Assembly (NCBI GenBank): GCA_023387585.1
Contig: JAEWHZ010000247.1
Location: 1 to 5,765 of the forward strand
DNA: 5,765 nt
DNA from: Pseudomonadota bacterium
Lineage (GTDB): Bacteria; Pseudomonadota; Alphaproteobacteria; Rhizobiales; Devosiaceae
Direction: 5' to 3'
Made by a program: the position numbers and the translations under genes. A model generated the notes under the pieces. It did not search any database. It saw only the letters and a list, made by a program, of their open reading frames with translations, and had not been told where the DNA came from. Positions 1 to 5,765 of the stretch are shown here, one piece after another; within the stretch, counting starts at the first letter, position 1; the number at the start of each line of letters is the position of its first letter.

Positions 1-908
<908 letters not shown>

Positions 909-934
909 TTTCGTCTCCGAAAGCTGTTGCCGGG

Positions 935-1573
935 TCAGAGCCCGAGCATGTCCTTGACGATCGGCACCAGCGCCTTGCCGATGGCCGTGGTATTGGAAGC
1001 ATCGAGATGGACGCCGTCCGCCGGATCGGCGACCGCGACCTTGGCCGCGTCCAAAAATCCGCAGCCGAGCTCGTCGGCGACGCGGCGGTAATAGGTGGCG
1101 AAGCGCCCGGCCTCGTCGGCGCGCGGGGCGAACATCGGGTCGAGGTCCTGATGCGTCGTCGGCACCGTCAGCGGCGGCGCAACGATGAGTGCCTGCGGCA
1201 CCCCGCCATGCACGCCATAGGGATGGGTGCGGATGATCTCGACCAGGCGCTTGACGCCCATGGCGGCGCCGAAGGCGGTGCCATTGATGAACAGCTTGAG
1301 GTCGTTGGTGCCGAGAAAGAGGATCACCAGGTCGAGCGGCTTGTGCGTTTCGAGCAGCGTCGGCAGCACGCGGGCGCCGTTGCGGTCGGCGACGGACGCG
1401 AAATCGTCGAACACCGTGGTGCGCCCGCCCAGCCCTTCGGCGATGACGCGCGCGCCGCCGCCCAGCCCGGCCTCGAGCACCGTGGGCCAGCGGTCCTCAT
1501 AGGCATGGCGCGGACCGCCCGTGGGATTGGCCCCGAAGGTGAGGCTGTCGCCAAATGCGAGGATGGATTTCAT
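935..1573 (-). CDS. SGNH/GDSL hydrolase, arylesterase or acyltransferase-like
   Basis: This is a 212-residue cytoplasmic SGNH-fold hydrolase with no signal peptide. The family blocks are all present: FGDSLTFG with nucleophile S10, the oxyanion glycine G47 in EGLGGRTT, GTND with N90 at 88-91, and the catalytic D186/H189 pair in DGVHLD. From memory the layout resembles the Mycobacterium smegmatis acyltransferase/perhydrolase MsAcT (shared features include an RW near residue 29, EGL..RTT, NGA..LP, TH.PLDLVI and LGTND.K). Such enzymes hydrolyse small aryl or alkyl esters and can transfer acetyl groups. Its natural substrate here is unknown. It sits between pdhC and lpdA, 11 bases after the pdhC stop. 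I chose the ATG at 1573 because GAGGG lies eight bases upstream and the protein then begins directly with the strand that precedes GDS. A TTG at 1588, in frame and overlapping the pdhC stop, would add five residues (217 total). Fold and catalytic residues are firm; the function in the pdh operon is inference. Confidence 0.93.
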   Translation of the reverse strand: MKSILAFGDSLTFGANPTGGPRHAYEDRWPTVLEAGLGGGARVIAEGLGGRTTVFDDFASVADRNGARVLPTLLETHKPLDLVILFLGTNDLKLFINGTAFGAAMGVKRLVEIIRTHPYGVHGGVPQALIVAPPLTVPTTHQDLDPMFAPRADEAGRFATYYRRVADELGCGFLDAAKVAVADPADGVHLDASNTTAIGKALVPIVKDMLGL

Positions 1574-1581
1574 CTGCCCTG

Positions 1582-1586
1582 CCCTC
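1582..1586 (-). promoter_or_regulatory. Ribosome binding site that sets the SGNH hydrolase start
   Basis: On the minus strand GAGGG stands eight bases before the ATG at 1573 and overlaps the TGA stop of pdhC (1585-1587). It favours the ATG over the in-frame TTG at 1588, which has no comparable site at the right distance. The overlap suggests that ribosomes finishing pdhC restart on the hydrolase. Confidence 0.65.
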
Positions 1587-2949
1587 AAGCCAGCATCATC
1601 ACGGGGTTCTCGATCAGGTTCTTGAACACGCCCAGAACCTCGGCGCCAAGCGCGCCATCGACCGAGCGGTGATCGCAGCTCAGGGTCACGGTCATGAACT
1701 GGCCGATCTTGATCTGCCCGTTCTCGGGGTAGACGCGCTCCTCGCCGGCGCCAACCGCGAGGATGGTGCCGTGCGGCGGGTTGATGACGGCGCCGAAATG
1801 CTTGATGCCGTACATGCCCAGATTCGACACCGAGGTCGAGCCGCCCTGATATTCATGCGGCGCCAGCTTCTTGTTTCTTGCGCGCGTCGCGAGGTCTTTC
1901 ACTGAATCCGAAATCTCGCGCAAGCTCTTGGTATCGCAGTCCTTTACCACCGGGGTGAACAGCCCGCCCGGCACCGCGACCGCCACGGCGACGTCGGAGC
2001 GCTTGTGGTAGAGGATCGAGTCGCCCGCCCAGGTGGCGTTGGCCGCAGGCACGCGCTGCAGCGCCACGGCCCAGGCCTTCATGATGAAGTCGTTGACCGA
2101 CAGCTTGTATTCGGGCTTGCCGTCCTTGTTCTTGGGGGCGGCGCCGTTGATCTGCTCGCGAGCCGCCATCAGCGCGTCGATCCGGCAATCGAGCGTGAGA
2201 TAGAAATGCGGCACGGTCTGCTTGGACTCGGTCAGACGCGCGGCCACGACCTTGCGCATGCCGTCATTCGGCACCAGCTCGTAGCTGCCTTCCTCGTAGA
2301 GCGCGAGCACCTGCTGCCTCGTCATGCCACCCGCAAGCGCGGCGCCGGCAGCGGCCGGAGCCGCGGCGGGCTTTGCCGCGCCCTTGCCCGCCTTTGCGGC
2401 CTCGATATCAGCCTTGACCACGCGCCCCTTGGGGCCGGAGCCCTGGAGCGTCGCGACGTCGATGCCGGCTTCCTTGGCGAGACGCCGCGCCAACGGGGAT
2501 GCGAAGACGCGCCCGCCCTCGGCACTGGCAGGTGCGGATTTTTTCTGCGGAGCCGGATCGGCCTTGGCGGCGGGCGCGGTCTGCGTCTCGGCATCGGCGC
2601 GCTGGACGGTGCCGGCATCCTTGGGCGCTTCCGCCTCGGGCTTGGCTTCCGCCTTAGCTTCCGGCTTGGCTTCGGGTTTGGGCGCGGCGATGGCGTCCGC
2701 CTCCTCGCCCTCGAGCAAAAGCACGGCGATCACGGCGTTGACCTTGACGTTCTCGGAGCCCTCGGCGACCAGAATCTTGCCGATCCGCCCCTCGTCGACG
2801 GCCTCGACCTCCATGGTCGCCTTGTCGGTCTCGATCTCGGCAATGACGTCACCGGAAGAGACGGTGTCACCTTCCTTGACGTGCCACTTGGCCAGCGTGC
2901 CTTCCTCCATGGTGGGCGAAAGCGCGGGCATGGTGATGTCGATGGGCAT
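1585..2949 (-). CDS. pdhC: Dihydrolipoyl acetyltransferase, E2 of pyruvate dehydrogenase
   Basis: E2 forms the structural core of the complex and moves the acetyl group from its lipoyl arm to CoA. The protein is 454 residues, normal for an alphaproteobacterial E2 with one lipoyl domain. Order of domains: lipoyl domain about 1-81, with the lipoylated K43 in ETDKATMEVE; a flexible linker rich in Ala, Pro, Lys and Glu, 83-145; the peripheral-subunit binding domain 147-185 (FASPLARRLAKEAGID and GSGPKGRV); a second Ala/Pro linker to about 208; and the acetyltransferase domain from about 224 to the end. The catalytic motif DHRSVDG is intact at 426-432, with H427 and D431, and the conserved SNLGMYG stands at 375-381. 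The start at 2949 has a GAGGGGA site eight bases upstream that overlaps the pdhB stop, leaving 13 bases between the genes. A 2-oxoglutarate or branched-chain E2 is less likely because pdhA and pdhB sit directly upstream. Confidence 0.98.
   Translation of the reverse strand: MPIDITMPALSPTMEEGTLAKWHVKEGDTVSSGDVIAEIETDKATMEVEAVDEGRIGKILVAEGSENVKVNAVIAVLLLEGEEADAIAAPKPEAKPEAKAEAKPEAEAPKDAGTVQRADAETQTAPAAKADPAPQKKSAPASAEGGRVFASPLARRLAKEAGIDVATLQGSGPKGRVVKADIEAAKAGKGAAKPAAAPAAAGAALAGGMTRQQVLALYEEGSYELVPNDGMRKVVAARLTESKQTVPHFYLTLDCRIDALMAAREQINGAAPKNKDGKPEYKLSVNDFIMKAWAVALQRVPAANATWAGDSILYHKRSDVAVAVAVPGGLFTPVVKDCDTKSLREISDSVKDLATRARNKKLAPHEYQGGSTSVSNLGMYGIKHFGAVINPPHGTILAVGAGEERVYPENGQIKIGQFMTVTLSCDHRSVDGALGAEVLGVFKNLIENPVMMLA
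2629..2676 (-). repeat. Short tandem repeat coding the Pro-Glu-Ala-Lys linker of E2
   Basis: Four imperfect 12-base units stand head to tail here. On the minus strand they encode PEAK, PEAK, AEAK and PEAE within the linker after the lipoyl domain (about residues 92-107). Such charged Ala/Pro linkers let the lipoyl arm swing between active sites, and repeat-based length change is tolerated in them. The frame is kept because the unit is a multiple of three. Confidence 0.75.
2707..2949 (-). repeat. Lipoyl-domain coding repeat, copy in pdhC
   Basis: This stretch codes the lipoyl domain of E2 and is a diverged copy of the segment that opens pdhB (4118-4357). Both proteins share MPALSPTMEEGTL, VKEGDTV, the run EIETDKATMEVE around the lipoyl lysine, and KILVAEG. 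At DNA level one uninterrupted identical run of 22 bases covers 2820-2841 here and 4231-4252 in pdhB. The likely origin is domain duplication in an ancestral pdh operon. Confidence 0.8.
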
Positions 2950-2962
2950 CGGTCCGGTCCCC

Positions 2963-4357
2963 TCAGGCGCGGTAGGTGACGGCGTTGACCGCCGCGATCA
3001 CGTCGTCGACGTTGGGCAGCGCCAGCTTTTCGAGATTGGCGGCGTAGGGCATGGGCACGTCCTTGCCGGTGACGCGGGTGACGGGCGCGTCGAGATAGTC
3101 GAAGGCATGCTCCATCAGCACGGCGGCGATCTCGGCGCCGATGCCGCCCTGCGGCCAGCCTTCCTCCACCGTCACGCAGCGCCCGGTCTTCTTGACACTT
3201 TCGATGACGGTCTGCGTGTCCATCGGGCGCAGGGTCCTGAGATCGATCAGCTCGACATCGACCCCGGCGGCGACCAGCTTCTCGGTGGCCTGGGTGGCGT
3301 AGCGCATGCCCATGGAGAAGGAGACGATGGTGACGTCCCTGCCCTCGCGCGCGATCCGCGCCTTGCCGATCGGCAGCACGTAATCGTCCAGCTTGGGCAC
3401 TTCGCCGGTCGAGTTGTAAAGGATCTCGTTCTCGAGGAAGATCACCGGATTGGGCGAGCGGATGGCGGCCTTGAGCAGGCCCTTGGCGTCGGCCGCCGAA
3501 TAGGGCGCGACCACGGTCAGGCCAGGTATGTGGCTGTACCAGGCGGAGAAATCCTGGCTGTGCTGGGCGGCGACGCGGGCGGCGGCGCCGTTGGGGCCGC
3601 GGAACACCATGGGCGCCGTCACCTGCCCGCCGGACATGTAGAGCTGCTTGGCGGCGGAGTTGATGATCTGGTCGACCGCCTGCATGGCGAAATTCCAGGT
3701 CATGAACTCGACCACGGGCTTGAGACCGGCAAAGGCCGCACCCACCGCGAGACCGGCAAAGCCGTGCTCGGTGATCGGGGTGTCGACGACGCGCTCCTTG
3801 CCGAATTCCTGCAACAGGCCCTGGGTGACCTTGTAGGCGCCCTGATACTCGGCGACTTCCTCGCCGAAGATGAACACGTCCTTGTCGCGGCGCATCTCCT
3901 CGGCCATGGCCTCGTTCAGCGCCTGGCGCACGGTCAGCTCCACCATCTCGACGCCTTCGGGCAGGTCGGGATCGGCGGCGGCGGTGAATTGCGGCGCGGC
4001 GGGGGCCGCGGTTTCCTTCACGGTGGGCTGGCTGACCGCCGGCTCGGCGGCATCGGGACCCGGCGCCTCGCTCTCCTTGGGCGCGGCGGCTTCGCCGCCA
4101 TCGGCGGGCGCCTCTTCGCCCTCGGCCAGCACCAGCGCGATCGGGGTGTTGACCTTTACCCCCTCGGTGCCCTCGGCCACCAGGATCTTGCTGACGGTGC
4201 CGCTATCGACCGATTCCACTTCCATGGTGGCCTTGTCGGTCTCGATCTCGGCCAGCACGTCGCCGGGATTGACGGTGTCGCCCTCCTTGACCAGCCATTT
4301 GGTCAAGGTCCCTTCCTCCATGGTCGGGGACAGTGCGGGCATGAGGATATTGGGCAT
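2963..4357 (-). CDS. pdhB: Pyruvate dehydrogenase E1 beta subunit with N-terminal lipoyl domain
   Basis: E1 beta pairs with PdhA to bind thiamine diphosphate, decarboxylate pyruvate and acetylate lipoyl groups. At 464 residues it is about 130 longer than a plain E1 beta because of an added N-terminal lipoyl domain (about 1-80, lipoyl lysine K42 in ETDKATMEVE) and an acidic Ala/Pro linker (about 81-135). The catalytic part runs from about 137 to the end. By comparison with human PDHB as I remember it, E197 in TPITEHGFAG is the glutamate that activates the cofactor, and H266 in VAAQHSQ is the conserved active-site histidine. Other family marks are FMTWNFAMQA (218-227), FRGPNGA (252-258) and PMPYAANLE (435-443). 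The start at 4357 has a strong GGAGG six bases upstream. Fusion of a lipoyl domain to E1 beta is a known alphaproteobacterial trait (rhizobia, Zymomonas). It follows the small membrane-protein gene by 20 bases and precedes pdhC by 13. Confidence 0.98.
   Translation of the reverse strand: MPNILMPALSPTMEEGTLTKWLVKEGDTVNPGDVLAEIETDKATMEVESVDSGTVSKILVAEGTEGVKVNTPIALVLAEGEEAPADGGEAAAPKESEAPGPDAAEPAVSQPTVKETAAPAAPQFTAAADPDLPEGVEMVELTVRQALNEAMAEEMRRDKDVFIFGEEVAEYQGAYKVTQGLLQEFGKERVVDTPITEHGFAGLAVGAAFAGLKPVVEFMTWNFAMQAVDQIINSAAKQLYMSGGQVTAPMVFRGPNGAAARVAAQHSQDFSAWYSHIPGLTVVAPYSAADAKGLLKAAIRSPNPVIFLENEILYNSTGEVPKLDDYVLPIGKARIAREGRDVTIVSFSMGMRYATQATEKLVAAGVDVELIDLRTLRPMDTQTVIESVKKTGRCVTVEEGWPQGGIGAEIAAVLMEHAFDYLDAPVTRVTGKDVPMPYAANLEKLALPNVDDVIAAVNAVTYRA
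4118..4357 (-). repeat. Lipoyl-domain coding repeat, copy in pdhB
   Basis: This is the partner of the lipoyl-coding segment at 2707-2949. The encoded domains are identical over most positions (roughly 70 percent by eye), more alike than expected for domains from separate enzymes. They differ mainly around residues 29-36, 49-57 and 64-76. Confidence 0.8.
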
Positions 4358-4377
4358 TCACTGCCTCCAGAACGAAT

Positions 4378-4659
4378 TCAGGCCAGATGCGCGTTCGACA
4401 GCAGCATCAGGGGAACACCGACACAGGTGCCGGCGAAGAAGACCAGCGCGCCGCGCCGCATATAGCTCAGCCATTTGCGCGCCGGCTCGCCCAGCAATTC
4501 GGCGATCTCCTGGTGTCGCCACAGGCCGAGCCGATGGTAGATCGCCCAGCGATTGCCCGGCGGCGCCATGAGGAAGACCCCGATCGCCGCCCCGGCCGCA
4601 ACCGCCCACCCTGCCAGGCCGACCATAAAAGCGATTGCGCCGAGCCAGAGCAGCACCAT
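4378..4659 (-). CDS. Small membrane protein of unknown function, between pdhA and pdhB
   Basis: I do not recognise this 93-residue protein. It has a long hydrophobic segment at about 2-32, with several glycines including G23xxxG27, then a loop at 33-69, then a second hydrophobic segment at about 70-87. The loop carries R37, R43, R48, R61, K62, R68 and R69, so by the positive-inside rule the loop should be cytoplasmic and both ends periplasmic. The loop also holds aromatic residues (W38, Y41, W47, W63, Y66). Codons in this frame end mostly in G or C, as in the neighbours, while the competing frame yields an Arg/Gly-rich product typical of an out-of-frame read, so I think the gene is real. Its ATG lies nine bases after the pdhA stop. 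The only ribosome-site match is a weak GAG overlapping that stop, which suggests translational coupling. A role in placing or tuning the dehydrogenase at the membrane is possible but unsupported. Confidence 0.75.
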   Translation of the reverse strand: MVLLWLGAIAFMVGLAGWAVAAGAAIGVFLMAPPGNRWAIYHRLGLWRHQEIAELLGEPARKWLSYMRRGALVFFAGTCVGVPLMLLSNAHLA

Positions 4660-4668
4660 GCATAACGC

Positions 4669-5688
4669 TCACGCGGCGACGACGATATCGGTCCACAGCT
4701 CCGACGCATCGGGCTCGGGATCGTTGGTGGCGAAGTCGGCAGCCTCGGTGACGATGGCGCGCACCTCGGTTTCGATGGCCTTGATGGCGTCCTCGTCGGC
4801 ATAGCCGGCGGCGAGGATGCGCGCCTTGACCTGCTCGATCGGGTCGCGCTCCTGGCGATACTGCGTCACCTCTTCCTTGGTGCGGTACTTGGCCGGGTCG
4901 GACATGGAGTGGCCGCGATAGCGATAGGTGAGCATTTCGAGGATATAGGGCCCCTTGCCCGAGCGCGCATGCTCGATGGCGCGGCGCGCGGCATCATAGG
5001 TCATGCGCACGTCCATGCCGTCGACCTGCTCGCCGGGAATGTCGAAGCTCAGGCCGCGCCTCGAAAAATCCGTGGTCGCCGAGGAACGCTCGATCGAGGT
5101 GCCCATGGCGTATTTGTTGTTCTCGATGATGTAGACCACCGGCAGGTTCCACAGCTTCGCCATGTTGAAGCTTTCATAGACCTGGCCCTGATTGGCCGCG
5201 CCATCGCCGAAATAGGTCAGCGAAACCGTGTCCTCCCCGCGATATTTGGCCGCGAAGGCCAGCCCGGTGCCGAGCGGCACCTGGGCCGCGACGATGCCGT
5301 TGCCGCCATAGAAGCGGTGTTCGTTGGAGAACATGTGCATCGAGCCGCCCTTGCCCTTGGATAGCCCGCCCTGCCTTCCGGTCAGCTCGGCCATCACGCC
5401 CTTGGGGTCGAGCCCCATGACCAGCATGTGGCCGTGGTCGCGATAGCCGGTGATCTGGGCGTCCTCGCCCTTGCGGCTGGCCATGGTGACGCCGGTGACC
5501 ACGGCTTCCTGGCCGATATAGAGGTGACAGAAGCCCCCGATCAGGCCCATGCCGTAGAGCTGGCCGGCCTTTTCCTCGAAGCGGCGGATGAGCAGCATCT
5601 CGCGGAAGGCTTCGAGCTCCTGGTCCTTGGTCAGTTCGGGCGTGTTGGATTGCGGCTGGGCCTTGGCCGCCGTTGCCTTGCGTGCCAT
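4669..5688 (-). CDS. pdhA: Pyruvate dehydrogenase E1 alpha subunit
   Basis: PdhA carries the diphosphate-binding part of the thiamine cofactor and, with PdhB, catalyses the first, decarboxylating step of the complex. The protein has 339 residues, close to the 340-350 usual for alphaproteobacteria. After a short Lys/Ala/Gln-rich tail (1-16) the dehydrogenase domain begins near residue 20. Seen in order are IRRFEEKAGQLYG (34-46), HLYIGQEA (55-62), YRDHGH (82-87), GGSMHMF (114-120), the thiamine-diphosphate motif starting GDGAANQG (161-168) and ending in the Asn pair 190-191, and YRYRGHSMSDP (255-265). H260 lies in the loop that carries the regulatory phosphoserines in mitochondrial E1 alpha; no kinase gene is visible here. 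I chose the ATG at 5688 because GGGAG stands eight bases upstream and family members begin with a similar short tail. An in-frame ATG at 5745 would add 19 residues unlike the family. It is the first gene of the operon. Confidence 0.98.
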   Translation of the reverse strand: MARKATAAKAQPQSNTPELTKDQELEAFREMLLIRRFEEKAGQLYGMGLIGGFCHLYIGQEAVVTGVTMASRKGEDAQITGYRDHGHMLVMGLDPKGVMAELTGRQGGLSKGKGGSMHMFSNEHRFYGGNGIVAAQVPLGTGLAFAAKYRGEDTVSLTYFGDGAANQGQVYESFNMAKLWNLPVVYIIENNKYAMGTSIERSSATTDFSRRGLSFDIPGEQVDGMDVRMTYDAARRAIEHARSGKGPYILEMLTYRYRGHSMSDPAKYRTKEEVTQYRQERDPIEQVKARILAAGYADEDAIKAIETEVRAIVTEAADFATNDPEPDASELWTDIVVAA

Positions 5689-5696
5689 GGATGATG

Positions 5697-5701
5697 CTCC
5701 C
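5697..5701 (-). promoter_or_regulatory. Ribosome binding site that sets the pdhA start
   Basis: On the minus strand GGGAG lies eight bases before the ATG at 5688. The in-frame ATG at 5745 has no similar purine-rich site before it in the visible 20 bases, so this site decides for the shorter protein. Confidence 0.75.
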
Positions 5702-5739
5702 GCTGTTCGTGAAATATCCGCGTGACGGAGTTGGCCACA

Positions 5740-5764
5740 GGGCACACTCTAGCGCAAGGTGCCC
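5740..5764 (-). promoter_or_regulatory. Possible control region: 6-bp inverted repeat around a -10-like element upstream of pdhA
   Basis: The leader of pdhA holds perfect half-sites GGGCAC (5740-5745) and GTGCCC (5759-5764), read on the plus strand, separated by 13 bases. Between them the minus strand reads CTTGCGCTAGAGT. TAGAGT (5746-5751) matches the sigma-70 -10 consensus at four of six positions; its -35 partner would fall outside the window. If it is used, the transcript would have a leader of about 50 bases. No T-run follows either arm, so a terminator is unlikely. A repeat this short could arise by chance. Confidence 0.25.
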
Positions 5765-5765
5765 C

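Noticed and set aside
2005..2979. 324-codon plus-strand frame opposite pdhC
   Set aside because: Antisense to intact E2 with a Gly/Leu/Arg-rich repetitive product; explained by the E2 linker codons read backwards.
4358..4377. Terminator or internal promoter between the small membrane gene and pdhB
   Set aside because: The gap is only 20 bases, is mostly taken by the pdhB ribosome site, and holds no hairpin.
2324..4465. Open frame of about 713 codons on the plus strand opposite pdhB and the start of pdhC
   Set aside because: It is antisense to two well-identified catalytic genes, has a low-complexity Gly/Ala/Leu/His-rich product, no family motif and no plausible ribosome site. Long antisense frames are common opposite GC-rich genes with G/C at third positions.
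4358..4696. Alternative minus-strand frame (112 codons) over the small membrane protein
   Set aside because: The product is Arg/Gly-rich with no hydrophobic or conserved pattern, begins inside pdhA, and ends right at the pdhB start over its ribosome site. The frame at 4378-4659 has better codon use and a coherent two-helix pattern.
5689..5745. N-terminal extension of pdhA from the ATG at 5745
   Set aside because: The extra 19 residues do not look like E1 alpha, would overlap the likely promoter region, and lack a ribosome site, whereas the ATG at 5688 has GGGAG at the right distance.
5740..5764. Rho-independent terminator of an upstream gene
   Set aside because: The arms are short with a 13-base loop, and no T-run follows on either strand.

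Overview
The window is GC-rich, and every convincing gene lies on the minus strand in one tightly packed run. Read in the direction of transcription (from high to low coordinates) the order is: pdhA (pyruvate dehydrogenase E1 alpha), a small two-helix membrane protein of unknown function, pdhB (E1 beta with an N-terminal lipoyl domain), pdhC (dihydrolipoyl acetyltransferase, E2), an SGNH/GDSL hydrolase, and lpdA (dihydrolipoyl dehydrogenase, E3), which runs off the left edge. The gaps between genes are 9 to 26 bases, most genes have a clear Shine-Dalgarno sequence, and no terminator is visible between them, so this is very probably one transcription unit.

The organism is most likely an alphaproteobacterium of the order Hyphomicrobiales (Rhizobiales). 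Four things point there: split E1 alpha and beta subunits, a lipoyl domain fused to E1 beta, an arylesterase-like SGNH gene between pdhC and lpdA (an arrangement I recall from the Sinorhizobium meliloti pdh cluster), and an E3 with an insertion rich in Pro and Gly near residues 129-148. The genus cannot be fixed from this sequence; a Devosia-like relative is a guess.

The genes together encode the pyruvate dehydrogenase complex, which converts pyruvate, CoA and NAD+ to acetyl-CoA, CO2 and NADH. PdhA and PdhB form the thiamine-diphosphate E1, PdhC the acetyl-transferring core, and LpdA reoxidises the lipoyl arms. All key catalytic residues that fall inside the window are present. About 77 bases upstream of pdhA are visible at the right edge. 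They hold a 6-bp inverted repeat around a possible -10-like element, but no convincing full promoter.

Most of the window is ordinary housekeeping sequence. The less explained parts are the two passengers inside the operon: the 93-residue membrane protein between pdhA and pdhB, and the SGNH hydrolase between pdhC and lpdA. I found no mobile element, RNA gene, CRISPR array or clearly new multi-gene system, and no gene-free stretch longer than 100 bases.
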